From the NCBI GenBank assembly GCA_002179805.1, contig NAVB01000113.1, forward strand, positions 62,001 to 126,000: a stretch of DNA of 64,000 nucleotides, written 5' to 3'. The position numbers were made by a program, and so were the translations under genes. The DNA is from Acanthamoeba lenticulata. Taxonomy: Eukaryota > Discosea > Longamoebia > Acanthamoebidae. Of this stretch, positions 1-11,164 are shown in pieces. The notes below the pieces were generated by a model. The model searched no databases and had not been told where the DNA came from. It saw nothing but the letters and a program-made list of their open reading frames with translations. Within the stretch, counting starts at the first letter, position 1. Each line of letters opens with the position of its first letter.

Positions 1-72
1 CCACACGTTTCCTTTTACCCTCAACATTCAACCTTCTCACTTTACTTTGCTTGATGAATTGATTCATTTTAG

Positions 73-952
73 TGCGCCCGCGAAGGGTTCAGCGAGAACC
101 TGGAGAAGCAGAAGGGTGAGGGCTGCCAAATCTACGGCCACATCCTCGTCAACAAGGTCTTGTCCAGTCGTTCTTCTTTCGCGCTTGTGTGGGAAAGCTC
201 ACCATGTTTATCGTTCGTTGCAAACGAGTTCAGGTGGCGGGCAACTTCCACTTCGCGCCGGGCAAGTCGTTCCAGTCGCACCACATGCACGTGCACGACC
301 TGCAGCCGTTCCGAATGGCCAGCTGGAACATCACCCACCGCATCAACCGCATTTCGTTCGGCCAGGAGTTCCCCGGCATCATCAACCCCTTGGATGGCGT
401 CGAAAAGGTCACCTGTACGTGTTATTAACCGATCCACTTCTCGCTTCTACTTGAGATTTGTTGCGACTCCTGGAGGTCTAACGTTTTTTCCGTCCTCCTC
501 TCTCCCTCTTTCTCTATGTGCACAGCCCCCAACACGGGCTCGGCCATGTACCAGTACTTCGTGAAGATCGTGCCTACCATCTACGAATCACTCGACGGCA
601 CGGTCATTAACACGAACCAGTTCTCCGTAACGGAGCACACGCGCATGCTTCCTCCCGGCGACAAGTCTGGCCTCCCTGGTACTGCTGCTTCACCATCTTG
701 ATTTATTTATTTCCTTATTTATTTATTCATTTATTTATTGATAAATTTGTGAGTGCAGGTTTGTTCGTGATGTACGACCTGTCGCCGATCATGGTCAAGT
801 TCACTGAGCGGACAAAGTCCTTTGCCCACTTCCTCACGGGTGTGTGCGCCATCATCGGCGGTGTGTTCACGGTGGCCGGCATCATCGATTCTCTCATCTA
901 CAACTCCATGCGAACCTTGGGCAAGAAGATGGAGCTCGGAAAGGCCTACTAA
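73..952 (+). CDS. ERGIC3: ERGIC3/Erv46-type ER-Golgi cargo receptor (5' end outside window)
   Basis: Erv46/ERGIC3 cycles between ER and Golgi in COPII and COPI vesicles with its partner Erv41. The window holds the C-terminal half. Exons are 73-156, 234-414, 526-678 and 759-952, in continuous phase, with a stop at 950-952. Visible hallmarks are the cysteine-bearing luminal segment (EGCQIYGHILVNKV), AGNFHFAPGKSFQ, the INRISFGQEFPGIINPLDG block, the YDLSPIMV motif just before the last membrane segment, and a hydrophobic helix (FLTGVCAIIGGVFTVAGIID). The protein ends in a short basic cytosolic tail (KKMELGKAY) rather than a canonical KKxx. Upstream exons, including the first membrane segment, lie before position 73, behind an AG acceptor at 71-72. 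An AATAAA at 1079-1084 is a plausible polyadenylation signal. Family assignment is very secure. Confidence 0.93.
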
Positions 953-1309
953 GGTTGAGGACGGCACGCGTCCCCGACACAGACAAAGGAGCAGAATTAC
1001 GACATTGGGCATGCTATGGTAGCTGCCGCCAGGCCGCAGACTATCAAGGCTGGGGCGAAGGAGGAGGTCATGATACCCAATAAAGGGTGGTTTCTTCTGT
1101 CTTGATGTTCCTCCAAAGCTTGGCGGGCAGGGCTGGTCAGACGGAGTTCAAAAGTTCAACGAAGGGGCACAGAAATTTTAAGTTGGGAGAGAACACAGAA
1201 GGCTAAGAAGAAAACTGGAAGAAACCGAGTGAAGAAGAAAAGCGGCCACGAAGGACACATCTCGCATCGTCTGCAAGCAATTGGTCACACTTGATTGTTC
1301 AACTCGAAA
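953..1309. other. intergenic: ERGIC3 3' UTR and ZC3H15 5' region
   Basis: This holds the presumed 3' UTR of the upstream gene with AATAAA at 1079-1084, then the 5' flank of the next gene. The last 100 bases are purine-rich on the + strand. I see no TATA box and no additional gene. Confidence 0.6.
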
Positions 1310-2587
1310 ATGTCGGCGAAGAAGGGCGCTAAGAAGGCCGACCAGAAGAAGGTCCAGAAGATTGTGGAGGACAAGACTTTCGGTATGAAGAACAAGAACA
1401 AGAGTAAGAAAGTGCAGCAGTACATCACTCAGGTGAAGACCCAGACCACGCAAAGCCTTCAAGGCAACAAGGTTCGTACTATGCTCCAGGGTGCCGCAGG
1501 AGTGGTTGCGTGCTGCCGCCGCCAGCAAGCGAATCAGTAACTTTTCTTACAAATTAATTATCAAGCATTTGATCTAATAGCCGGTAAAATTCTTTTGTGG
1601 TACAGAAAGTAAGGCCCGGGGAGGAGGTCAAGTCGAAGAAACAGCTTGCGGCCGAGAAAGCCGCAGAGCTGAATGCCATTTTTAAGCCTGTCGTGGACAA
1701 AAAAGTTCAGGTGGCCGCAGGCGTTGATCCCAAGTCAGTGGTGTGCCAGTTCTTCAAGGCCGGCACGTGCACGAAGGGCAATCGTTGCAAGTTCTCGCAC
1801 GATCTTTCCAAGGAGCGAAAGGCGCCAACAATTGATCTCTACTCGGATCGACGGGATGAAGCCTCTGACGACACAATGGAGAACTGGGATGAAACGAAGC
1901 TGCGAGATGTCGTCGACAAGAAGCACGGCGCTTCCAATCGCACGGACATCATCTGCAAGTACTTCCTTGACGCCATCGAGCAGAAGAAATACGGTTGGTT
2001 CTGGACGTGCCCCAACGGCGGAACCGCGTGCATGTACCGGCACGCCCTGCCTCCTGGCTTCGTTCTCGCAAGCAAGAAGAAGAAGGAGGAAGAGGTCGAT
2101 GATGAGGACAAGCCCACGCTGGAGGATCAGCTCGAGCAGGAGCGGCGCGCCCTCACTAAGGCCACCCCGCTTACCCTTGAGCTCTTCCTCAAGTGGAAGG
2201 AGGACAAGAGGCTCGCCAAGGAGAAGGCTGCCGCCGAGCGCAAGATTCAGATCAAGGCTGGCAAGACTGCCATGAGCGGTCGTGAGGCCTTCGAGTTCAA
2301 CCCCGACCTTATCGCCGGCGACGACGATCTCGCGTACGACGAAGAGGAGCTCAGAAAGGTTTGTGCACGCTCCTCTTATGTCTGCTATGAACTTGTGCTG
2401 ACTCCTGCCGCGGTACCTCAAAATGACCATGCAGAACAAGGAAGCGACGGAGAAGGAAGAGGAAGTTGTGCCGCAGGACGAGCACCGCGGCCCCATCGAC
2501 GGCGACGACGGAGAGCCAGCTGTGGAGGTCGACGAGTCCGTCTTTGCCGCCGATGCTGCCGAGGAGGAGCTGCCTGAGTTCGATTAA
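1310..2587 (+). CDS. ZC3H15: ZC3H15/DFRP1 (Tma46) CCCH zinc-finger protein
   Basis: DFRP1-family proteins bind and stabilise the translation GTPase DRG1 and associate with ribosomes. Exons are 1310-1471, 1606-2358 and 2435-2587, giving 355 aa with matching phases. The lysine-rich N-terminus (MSAKKGAKKADQKKVQKIVE, then KTFGMKNKNKSKKVQQYI) is typical of the family. Two CCCH fingers follow: one near residues 97-112 (CQFFKAGTCTKGNRCKFSH) and one beginning ICKYFLDAIE and closing TCPNGGTACMYRH, which has the long family-specific spacing. After that come a basic/acidic coiled segment and the conserved GREAFEFNPDL motif. The C-terminus is acidic. The start is the first ATG after an in-frame stop-containing leader and gives the conserved N-terminus. 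Assignment is secure, although the exact last-intron acceptor (2434) is inferred. Confidence 0.93.
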
Positions 2588-2875
2588 TAGTCGACCTCCT
2601 ATCCCTATCTTCCTCCTCCTCCTCCTCGTACCCTTGTTTCTCTCCAACGCTAGTTCATCTTTGCCTCCCTCTCTTCTTCGCCTCATCATCGTCACCATGT
2701 GCACATATAAAATCACGGGCGCCCTTCAGCTTACCCAATCAATGAAAGAGCCCTCTCCTCTCCAAACATAGGCGACACCCCTCATTCCACCACCACCATC
2801 AACAACTATGTCTAGGGACAGCTTGATTTTTTCTAGTCTATTTGAGCAAGACCGCAGGAGGCGCGTCTTGTCGCA

Positions 2876-3760
2876 TCAGGGCTGGTTCTGGCGCAGCTTC
2901 TGGTAGAGGCCGAGGGCGAGGGGCGCGACAAAGAGGGCCAGGTGGACGTACTGGACCACCGACGAGCCGAAGCTGGCCTGAGTCGGGGTGGTGGCGGCCG
3001 TCGGCGTCGTCGTTGTTCGCTTGGTGGGGGTCTGCTCGGGAATCTCTTGAACGGCCGGCCTGGTCTCCTCAACGACCTTGGCGGGCTGTGCTGGCGGGGT
3101 GGCGACAACTGGAGCTGGGGTCGGCGCGACGACAATGCGAGGCGGCTCGATGACTTCCTCTTCTTCGCTTTCCTCCTCCTCGATGTGCGTCGGAGCATTG
3201 CCGGCGTTGGCGCGCGGCTCGAACTCGATGGTGACGGAGAGGATGCCAAAGTACTTCTTGGCCTGGCCATCAACCACCGTCTCTTGCACCATGCCCAGGT
3301 AGAGGTTGCACTACGGCCCCCGACACAAGCGCCCTGAGTCAGCACACACCACACAATAGAAAGATGAAGTGAACGGGCGGGTCAAGTACGTTGGCACAGG
3401 CAGCGGTCTTGCGGGCGGTGCCGTAGGAGTAGTCTTCGTGCAGCCTGAGGTAGGAACGGGCGATGGGCTTCCAGAAGGCGGGGTAGCGGCCGGAGGCCTT
3501 GAACTTCTCCGTAGAGCTGAACAGACGAGCACCGCAGTGCGCGCAGCAATAGAATCCCTCTTCAAAGTGCTCTTTGTACTGCATGCAAAGGGTTCGCATA
3601 CACTCAGCTATTTCGGCCCTAATGGTGCCGCAGGGATGAGGGATTAAGGAGGTACCTTCTCGCTGCTGCGGCGGGCCATGAGATCCACCTCCATTACGGA
3701 ATAGTCGCTCTTCGCGAGCGTCCTTTCGGTGGTCTGCGAAATCTGGATGTTGCTGCTCAT
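2876..3760 (-). CDS. Tail-anchored double-CxxC zinc protein (Mss4-like/beta-tent fold; MsrB- or Yippee/Mis18-like)
   Basis: Three exons on the minus strand (3760-3656, 3578-3390, 3310-2876) join in phase to 242 aa. Residues 45-105 carry C47-x2-C50 (YCCAHCGARLF) and C96-x2-C99 (ACANCNLYLG), the paired zinc knuckles of the Mss4-like/beta-tent superfamily (MsrB, Yippee, Mis18, CULT). The stretch LFSSTEKFKASGRYPAFW recalls MsrB (LF-S-KF-SG-WP-F). The MsrB catalytic RxCxNS segment is absent after the second knuckle; instead there is a KYFGILSVTIEFE ending closer to Yippee/Mis18. An acidic and then Pro/Thr-rich linker leads to a C-terminal hydrophobic segment (VQYVHLALFVAPLALGLY) plus a short basic tail, so I infer a tail-anchored membrane protein. 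Methionine sulfoxide reduction is therefore unlikely. It diverges from the next gene across 97 bases. Confidence 0.7.
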
Positions 3761-3857
3761 ACTCGTACGGGCTAGTTCGTCTTGTCGAACAAAAGCTACA
3801 ACCTATATTTATTTTTTATTTTTGAATTTATTTGTTTTCCTTTTGTGTGGATTGGCG
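3761..3857. promoter_or_regulatory. short bidirectional promoter region
   Basis: Only 97 bases separate the divergent start codons at 3760 (-) and 3858 (+), so both genes must be expressed from this interval or from inside each other. It contains an AT-rich stretch (TATTTATTTTTTATTTTTG near 3803-3821). No consensus TATA box is convincing in both directions. Confidence 0.45.
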
Positions 3858-6810
3858 ATGAAGCAGAAGGACGTGGCCATCCTATTCGTGGCCACGCTCG
3901 CCATTCTTCTGTCAGTCTACTACCAGGGCAGCTACCATAATCTCAAGCTCGTCTGGGTGCATCCTATCGATGCCACTCTCTACGAGAATGGCCATTACCC
4001 ACTCGACCACGAGCGATTGTGCGTACTCCCTTCCCTGAAACTTCTTCTTGATCCTTCTCACCGTGCCCTTCAGGCCGCCCCCGTTAATTACGGATGTTGA
4101 TGGAGATGGCCACAACGGTGCGCTTCTCGCCTGCGGACACCAGAGGAGAGAAGGACTGACGTCACGCGCGTGCACGCTGGGGGTGTGAGCAGAGGTCATT
4201 GTGGTGACCTCAGACAGCCGAATCAAGATCCTCGAGGGCACGCCCTCACACACGAACTTTGGTTCCGCCCAGTGGCACCATCTCCCCATTAAGGCACACA
4301 CGCCTCACACCCTCTTCTGCCCCCACACACGGTGCACGCGCCTTCCGTGACGTCTCATCATTGCACGCGGCGGACGGATGCAGGAGGAGGCATCGTTGCT
4401 GCCGTCGGTGGGCGTAGGTGCCGGCAGGCGACCCGTCGCCCTTGCCTCGGGCTACCTCACCAAGTACCAAGAGGGTACGCCCTCCTCCTCCTTTTTCCCG
4501 TACACCTCCAGTGCATGAACTGGCCCAGCCCGGCTGACACTCCAGTCCTCCGTATGGAGCAGGCCTGGTGCGGAAGCAGGTGATCGTCGTGCTGACCAGT
4601 GGGTGGACGGTGCTCCTCTTCGACAACCGCCTGAAGCTCCTGTGGGAGAGCACCGTCCGGTATCGCTTCCTTTGCACTTCCTTATCATCACCATTTCCGT
4701 TTTCTTCTCTTGTTGGTTCATTCACTTTTATTTATTTATTTATTCATTACAGTTAAATCAAGGACGTGTAAGGCCAAAAAGCTCATTTTTGTTTTGGTGC
4801 GCGGCAGGGAGTCGCTCCCGGCGCAGCTGTACCACAGCGAGGCGACGCTGCTCGTGGCGCCCGTGCCCGTGCGCGTGGGCGACTCGGGCGTCGTCGTAGC
4901 CGCTGCCCGCCTTTCCCGCAAGCCGACCGCCACGACCTCCGTTCAGTGCGTGCAACCTCTCACTCTCCTTTATAATATATAAATCAATAAATAAATAAAT
5001 GCTTACATATATTTCATGGTGTGGGGAATAGGCACGACCACAAAAGTGGAGGGCGCAAGGCCTCCTGGATGGACGAGGAAACGCTCGACCCCTACTTTGA
5101 GGGCGAAGAGCACTTCTCCTACTTTGCCTTTGACGGCCGCACAGTACCGTTTTTCACTTTCTTTTTATTTATTTATTTGTTTATTTTTATTCAATTAATT
5201 CATCAAATCTCGATTATTTATTACGTGTGTGTTTGTATGTTATTGGGGTGGGTAGGGTGCGCTGCGGTGGAAGCACGAGGCCGAGGACTTTTACGACGAG
5301 CCTGAGGTCGACGGGCAGTCGTACGGCGATCGAATCGGAGAGGAGCGCGCGATGCACCTGGGCGAGATGGCCTGGAACGACTTCCGGCTCTCGGTGATGG
5401 AGCAGCTGCCTCACGCCTGGTTCCGGCGAGAGGACACCGGCATGCGCGTGGCCCACTTTGTGCGCGGCGCGCGGCCAACACAGCCGCAACAACAGGAGCA
5501 GGCGGCCAACGGCCAGGCCGACGCCGCCTCGGCGCACGGAGTGGCCGGCCGCCACGTCGACGTGCCGGGCCTCATGTGGGGCGGCCATGCGCCGCACGCC
5601 GAGGACGATTTTGTGCACGAGCCCAACGTGATCGTGGCCCACTTTGCCGATGGCGTGGAGGTGATCCACCTCTACACCGGCCGGCCCGTCACGCGCATGG
5701 GCCTCGAGCGCGCCGCCGTGTGGGACGACCTCAACGGCGACGGCGTCGTCGAGGCCGTGCGTCTGGCCTCTCTGCCGACGGCCGGCCAGCAGGCCGGCGA
5801 GGACCAGTGCTGGGCGATCGGCCAGTCGGGCGTGCCGCCGCAGGAGGACATGTTCAACGTCTCCATCTGCGAGCCTCGCCAGATGGGCTTCCTTGACCTC
5901 CTCACCAACACCCGCAAGAAGTCCCGCGACATGTACGCGTACACTGCGTCCCCCTCTCTCGTTCTTTCTTCGCGTTCGTTTCGTTTATTTCGTTCTTTTT
6001 CAGCGGCCGCCTGCGGGCGACCAACCCGATCCCGATCGCCCGCCCCAAGACGTGGAGCGAGCCATACGCCCACAAGGACATCGTGCGCCTCTGCCTGCCT
6101 CCTCACGGCGCGCGCGTCAATGGCGGGAGCTCACCCAATAATCGCGCTGCGCGGGCATAAAGGTGTTTTTGGTGAGCAACGGGCGAATGACGTCGTTCAA
6201 GCCGCGCGGCCACCTGAACTGGATGCTGGACACGGCGGCCGAGTGGGCGTCGATGGACTCGACGCCGGGCCACGCGGTCGGACCCTGGCGCGGCAAGCTC
6301 TGGGCGCCGCGTCCGGCGCACGTCCCCGCCGGGCTGCCCATCACGCCGTCGCTCCTCCGCTTCGCGCCCTACGCCACCCACGGCCACCAGGAAGAGCTCA
6401 TCTTGGGCGTGGGCGGCAGCGCCCTCGTCATTGTCTCTGGTCCGTGTGCCTCTTCCCCCAACCTGACCGCGCCTCTTGCCGCACACACGCGCGCTCAAGT
6501 GAGTCGTCGCGACGATGCAGGAGAGGGAACGCTGGTGGGCGAAGCGCCGCTGGAGGAGCCGCCGATCGCACGACCGGCCGTGGGCGATTTCAACAACGAC
6601 GGGACTAACGACGTGATCGTCGTGTCGGCCAACGCCTACTACGGCTACAGCATGTCCACCCAGTCGGCGTCGCTCTTCCTGCCGGGCCTCCTCTTCCTCC
6701 TCCTCGTGGCCATCGGGGCTCTTGCCATCCACCAGCGGCGACACGACAATGCCCCAGCGGGCGCCGCGCCCGCGGGGCCTCGGCTCAGGCGAGATAAGCG
6801 CGATCTCTAA
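3858..6810 (+). CDS. NERD1-type FG-GAP repeat membrane protein
   Basis: Eleven exons (3858-4018, 4074-4117, 4193-4293, 4384-4474, 4563-4659, 4808-4945, 5032-5143, 5256-5932, 6004-6082, 6163-6439, 6521-6810) join in phase to 688 aa. The length and order match Arabidopsis NERD1 (about 700 aa), a Golgi/endomembrane protein linked to wall deposition and cell expansion. An N-terminal signal-anchor (KDVAILFVATLAILLSVYY) precedes FG-GAP-like calcium-binding blades: DVDGDGHNEVIVV, DLNGDGVVEAVRL and DFNNDGTNDVIVV. VVLTSGWTVLLFD, the MPHRW-like LPHAWFRRED and CWAIGQSGVP are family blocks. A C-terminal membrane helix (SLFLPGLLFLLLVAIGAL) follows. The intron at 4294-4383 begins GC. Family identity is strong; the function in an amoeba is inference (surface or secretory glycoprotein). 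Confidence 0.85.
4294..4383 (+). other. GC-AG intron (AAG|GCACAC ... CAG)
   Basis: No GT donor fits the required phase here. Splicing AAG|GCACAC to the acceptor at 4382-4383 gives HLPIK-EEASLLPS and restores the alignment length expected for the NERD1 family. Confidence 0.75.
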
Positions 6811-6956
6811 AAAGAGGGGAACGACGGATGTGCTCTCGTAGTGCCGTGTTTGTCGATGAGAGAAACGCGAGAAGGGTAAATACATGGGGGACTCGTTTTT
6901 GTTGTGGACAGAGGTTGGAGAGAGAAGAGAGGGCCGCCTCCGACGAAGTGGCGAGG

Positions 6957-9900
6957 CTATGTGTCGGCGCCCCCGTCCAAGGAGGCGCGGGGTCGCTGCG
7001 TCAGGGGCACGGGGGGCGGTGTTCGCTCCACCATCGTCAGCGGCACCAGCCTGGGCTGCTTTGTGTCGCTGCCCTCCCACTGTGTTGAGGATCCCGCGGC
7101 AGGATGCATCAGTTGATGTATCAAGGACGCACATAGAGGAACGACGTCCGGCCAGAAGGTAGAAGGTACCAGGTAATACTGGGCCATGCACCGCTTGTAC
7201 TCGGTGAGGGCGACCGGCACGTAGACCTCCCACGCGGCCGGGTAGCAGTCCTTGACCAGCCCGCGCATCTGGTTGCCCGCAGCCTTGAGCTTCTCCTCCA
7301 TCTTCTCGAACAACATCCTGTGTCCCATCCCGCGTGTGAGCAAAATGACAAGAAGAATAAGAAGAAGGAGGAGGAGAGAGGTAGAGGAGCGGTACACGTC
7401 GAGGGCGTGTTCGAGGGCCGAGGAGGTGGCGGCAGCAGCAGTCGGCGACCGGTTTGTGTTGGGCGAGTTAGGTCGCGTAGTGTTGCGCACAGAGGCGAGC
7501 TCCTTCACGCGCAGGCCCTGGCCCTGCAGCTGCGACCGCTTCGTGCGCAGCATCTTGTACGCCAGCAGCTGGTGAAACGCCTGCACACCCGAACGGGGTG
7601 AGACATCGCCAGCGGAAGGCCAGGATGGGAAAGATGATGTTGAGTGGGTCGACGTACGTTGCGGACGTTGATGTCCCAGTGGAGGAAGAAGTAGAAGAAG
7701 TGGCGGTCGAGCACAAATTCGCTGTAGAGCGCAACGCGAGCGTCGCCCACGAAAAGCTCCGCGTACTGGTAGAGGAACATGATGATCTTGAGCAGCAGCT
7801 GGTGGTGCTCCGTCGTCAAGATCAGCTCGAAGGACTCGATGAGGAAGTTGTAGTCAAAGTTGGTTGGGATGGGTCGGCTCTCGAGCCGGAACTGCTCGAG
7901 CCACGCCTCCAAGCACGACAGGGCCTCGCCCACCGCCATCGCGTCGTACAGCTGCACCAATGCCAAGCATTCCATACCACATGGGGTCAGACATTCCACG
8001 CATTCCAGCTGAAGAAGCGTTGAAGGCGGGCGGTGCCTTGGTGCGCGTGAAGACGAGCTTGGTGAAGAGGTTGAGCAGCGACGGGTCCGTGGCGAGGAAG
8101 GCGTTGATGCAGTCGAGGATGGGCTTGGTCAGGTGTCGCCGCCCGCGCAGCTCGTACACAAACGCCAACAGGAACGGGATGTAGCCCCGCACCCCGCTCC
8201 ACTCCAGCCGCCCCTGTGGCTGCTGCTGCGCCTGGACCTGGACCTGGACCTGGGCCTGAGCCTGGGACTTTTTTCGGTGCTGCTGCTGTTGCTGCTGCTG
8301 CACCATGGCCTGCTGCTGTTGCTGCTGCTGGGCGTTGTAGACGACGTGGTCGATCCAGTCGCGCACGAATATGAAGTACAACCGGTCTCGCTGCGCAAAC
8401 AGCTTCGTCCACGCCGCGGACACCTCCCGCAGCTGCCTCGACCATACCAGCCCAAGTGGCGTTCATCAGAACGTCGGCGCCACATACGTGCGAGATGAAG
8501 AGGCCGAAGCCAGTGTCAAGGCCAAAGAGGAGGAGGAGAAACGTGCCCGCTCGTCCTCGTTGTCGGGAATGCGGGTGAGGAGCGCCGCGTGATAGGTGGT
8601 CCACGACGTCAGGTTCGGGTAGTCCGTCACCGACTGTCGAACCTCCCCACGACCCGGGGCGCTCACTGTGGTCGTCTCACGCGCCGCGGCAGCTGCGTCC
8701 GTCCAATTAGTTAACCCCAAAAGTGCATCATTTTGATTATTTTTATTTATTTATTTATTTATCTTGGTTTTATTTATGAGATTTTATTCATCATTTATTA
8801 ATGATTATTTAATTAAATTGGTGGAGGAACGGGTACCAGAGGGAGCTGCGGTAGCGGTAGCGACGACGGGGTCTTTTCGCTTGGCACCGCGGAGGCCGCC
8901 GTCGAGCTGCGTGACGAGCCAGTAGCACCGGCCCTGCGTGAAGGCATACTTGCGCGCCGAGCGCCCGTCGCCCTCGATGGCGTCGTCGTCACCCACCTCC
9001 ACCCCGCCGCCCGACCCTTCCTTCCCCATCTTTCCCTCGCCCCAGGCGCTCTTGGCCTGCACGTCCTCTTGACGGGGGTGGCGACGCTGTCGCCCGGCGT
9101 CGTCCTCCTCTTCTTCTTCGCTCTCGCTGCTGTGCGCTGCTGCCTTTTCCTTGGTCTTTTGGCTGTCGCCAAACGTCTGCCCTTCGCCCTCATCGAGGCC
9201 ATCTTCGTCGTCTTCCTCCTCATCACCGTTCTCGTCCTCGTTGGCCTTGCTCGAGTCGCCCACCTGGCGACGACGACGGTAGCGCGGCGTGCGCTCGGCG
9301 CCGATGCGCGGCGTGTCGGCGGAGCGTCGTCGCTCGATGGGAGGCGAGATGACGCCATTCCCGCCGTTCCCGATGCGAACGACGGCCGGCAGGGCGGGCC
9401 GCGTCGCGGTTGAGGGCGTCGTCGAGACGAACGTGGTGGCTGACGACGAGGGCGAGGAGGAGAGAGGTGGGGACGTGCTCGGAGAAGAGGAGGGCGACGT
9501 CGAGGTCGGAGAGGAGGAAGAAGTGGGCGAGAGGGACGGCCGGTGGTCGCCGATGGGGAGGCGCGGGGATGAGGCCGCGTCAGAAGTGAGGCGCTGGAGC
9601 GGGAGGAGAGCGGCCTCGAGCTCGGTGAGCTGGGCGGCCGAGAGGGAGGCGGCCTGGATGAGGGCGCGGCTCACGCCGGGGAGGCGGAAGAAGGTGACGG
9701 CGAGGACGCGCGCGCAGAACTGGGAGAGGTAGAAGGGCGGCGTGTGGGGCTGCTCGACAACGTGCGATAGGCGCGCGCATACAAAGGCCTGCGTGTGGAA
9801 GAGGAGCACGCGGTAGCGGTGGAGCGCGATGAGCTCGTCGCGGCTGCAGCGCCGAAGGAGCTGGTCGAGCTGCTGCGGATGCGCGGCGTGGTGGAGGCTC

Positions 9901-10403
9901 AAGCGGGTGAGATCAAATTCCTCACGAGTGATGATGTAGGAGACGGCTTCGTAGGCGTGCTTCTGGTGCTTGCCCTCGAGCGCCTCAAAGTTGATCATGA
10001 GCAGGTGCCATAGGTCCAACAAGTACCGGCGCGCGGCCAGAAGACCAGCAGCCTCGCTCGAGCTGCCTCCGCCGTAGCCAAAGGTGGGTAGAGCCAGAAG
10101 GGCGAGAAGATCCTTGATGGCCTCCCCGACCCGCTTTGCTTGAGCCTCTACGGCCGGGTCGACCGAAGCTTCTTCCGCTGGGCCGGGAGGCGTGGGCGGG
10201 TTCGCTTTGCGGATCTTGATAAGCACCTTGAGCTGGTGGAGTGCGGCCTTTAGCTTTCGCTCGAGATTGGGCGACCACTCCAAGAGGTCAGGCCGGTAGG
10301 GAGATGAAGTTGCTGCGGGCGATGATTGTTTCTCCTTAGCCTCGCCCGACCCAAGCCTATTCCTGAAACCGTCCCAGATCGACATCTTGTTGGCAAGATC
10401 CAC
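6957..10403 (-). CDS. UPF0592/DUF1765-like protein with Ser/Pro-rich linker and polyGln
   Basis: A large minus-strand gene. Exon 1 (about 10403-8837) encodes MDLANKMSIWDG..., an alpha-helical N-terminal region (LLALLALPTFGYG, RRYLLDLWHLLMINFEALEG, YRVLLFHTQAFVCARL) and a long Ser/Pro/Thr and acidic low-complexity linker. Later exons (starting at 8692, 8432, 7951, about 7610 and about 7315) encode NLTSWTTYHAALLTRIPD, FAQRDRLYFIFVRDWIDHVV, a polyGln/Gln-Val tract (8218-8330), IPFLLAFVYELRGR, FLIESFELILTTEHHQLLLK, and HFFYFFLHWDINVRN joined to AFHQLLAYK. This HW-x-N/R-R-FH-LL-Y core resembles DUF1765, known from fungi, mycetozoa and Entamoeba and of unknown function. Two introns appear to be GC-AG. 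The start may be 10403 or 10385. The last stop (6957-6959) is tentative because a further intron could begin at a GTACCT near 7175. Confidence 0.55.
7952..8036 (-). other. GC-AG intron (AAG|GCACCG ... CAG)
   Basis: Read on the minus strand, LVFTRTK ends AAG|GCACCG. The next exon starts CTG TAC GAC GCG after the acceptor. Phase 0 is kept on both sides and no nearby GT donor gives an open frame. Confidence 0.6.
8218..8330 (-). repeat. CAG/CTG-rich coding repeat (polyGln and Gln-Val)
   Basis: On the + strand this reads as CTG runs plus a CTGGAC hexamer series. On the coding minus strand it encodes Gln runs and an alternating Q-V/Q-A stretch (QAQAQVQVQVQAQQQPQ). It is an in-frame microsatellite-type expansion inside the UPF0592-like gene. 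Confidence 0.8.
8433..8546 (-). other. candidate GC-AG intron (CGG|GCACGT ... CAG)
   Basis: On the minus strand DNEDER ends CGG|GCACGT, and the next exon begins CTG CGG GAG GTG TCC. The phase fits. The nearby GT options at GTTTCT and GTATGT do not. Confidence 0.5.
8734..8790. repeat. (TTTA)n-type AT-rich tract in intron
   Basis: A run of TTTATTTATTTATTT lies in the first intron of the minus-strand UPF0592-like gene. Similar tracts occur in other introns at about 703-745, 4728-4745, 5160-5190, 34021-34065 and 34550-34580. Confidence 0.7.
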
Positions 10404-10693
10404 CCGCGAGGGCCGGGTTCTTCAGGACGATTTAAATATCGGTGAGATTATTATTATTACAAAGCCTTTTTCTCTTGCGTGTTCTCCCGGTGTCGTCGCA
10501 GACAATTTTGAGTCACATCCGTCGCATTCCACAGCGGTCTATTTCGAAAATATTTGCGGGACGCAATGGCAAAGCTTCGCAGAAGAGAAAAGGCAGACCA
10601 TTTGAAGCGAAACACTTTGTTGTGGGCCCCAGAAAAAATAAGATTGTTGTACTTGCTGCCGCGGGGAGGAATCTTCATTCAAAGCACAACATC

Positions 10694-11164
10694 ATGGTTA
10701 GTTTTATTCCTCCTCTGGCAACGGCAGCTGGCGATGATGGAAGTGCTGGTGCGCGTAACTCTTGCTCATGTGTGCGAATGTACGCATTGTGTTACAACAG
10801 GCCCAGTACATCCGCGTGAAGAGGAAGAACCAAACTGTCTTCTTGTATGCTGACGCCAGCGAGAAGATTTCTGATCTTAAGGGCAAACTCGCCAAGATCA
10901 ACGAGAAATCGGCTGACGAGCTTGGTCTCATCTTCAATGACACGAAACTCGAGAATGACCAGACCGTAGGCGACTACAAGATTGAAAATGATCAAGTAGT
11001 GTACCTGGTGTACAAGAAGGAGGGTGCGTGACTGTTCTGTTCTCCTTTAGACTCGCTGCGCATAGCTTAAGCTCTTCTGCTCCCCTCCATTAGGTTCGGA
11101 CGAGTTCGAAGACATTGATATCCAGAAGCCCAAGCCCGCGGAGGAGTCTGATTCGAAGGAGTAA
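10694..11164 (+). CDS. Elongin-B-like ubiquitin-fold protein
   Basis: Exons are 10694-10696 (the ATG alone), 10801-11023 and 11094-11164, giving 98 aa. The mature start MAQYIRVKRKNQTVFLYAD matches plant and protist elongin B (M-x-IKRKKTT-F). The single ubiquitin-like domain spans residues 4-75 (KISDLKGKLAKI, FNDTKLENDQTVGDY, NDQVVYLVYKKEG). It ends with the SDEFEDIDI tail typical of elongin-B homologues and has no C-terminal di-glycine, so it is not a conjugated modifier. Elongin B pairs with elongin C in Cullin-RING ligases (BC-box) and in elongin complexes. The start codon is immediately followed by a GTTAGT donor; reading through would add an unrelated segment and stop. Confidence 0.85.

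Noticed and set aside
2876..3760. Annotating the CxxC protein as an active methionine sulfoxide reductase B
   Set aside because: The second half lacks the RxCxNS catalytic segment and looks more like Yippee/Mis18.
8805..8836. Stop at 8805 as the end of the UPF0592-like exon 1 protein
   Set aside because: A donor TCTG|GTACCC at 8836 and a phase-compatible exon from 8692 continue the family-like sequence.
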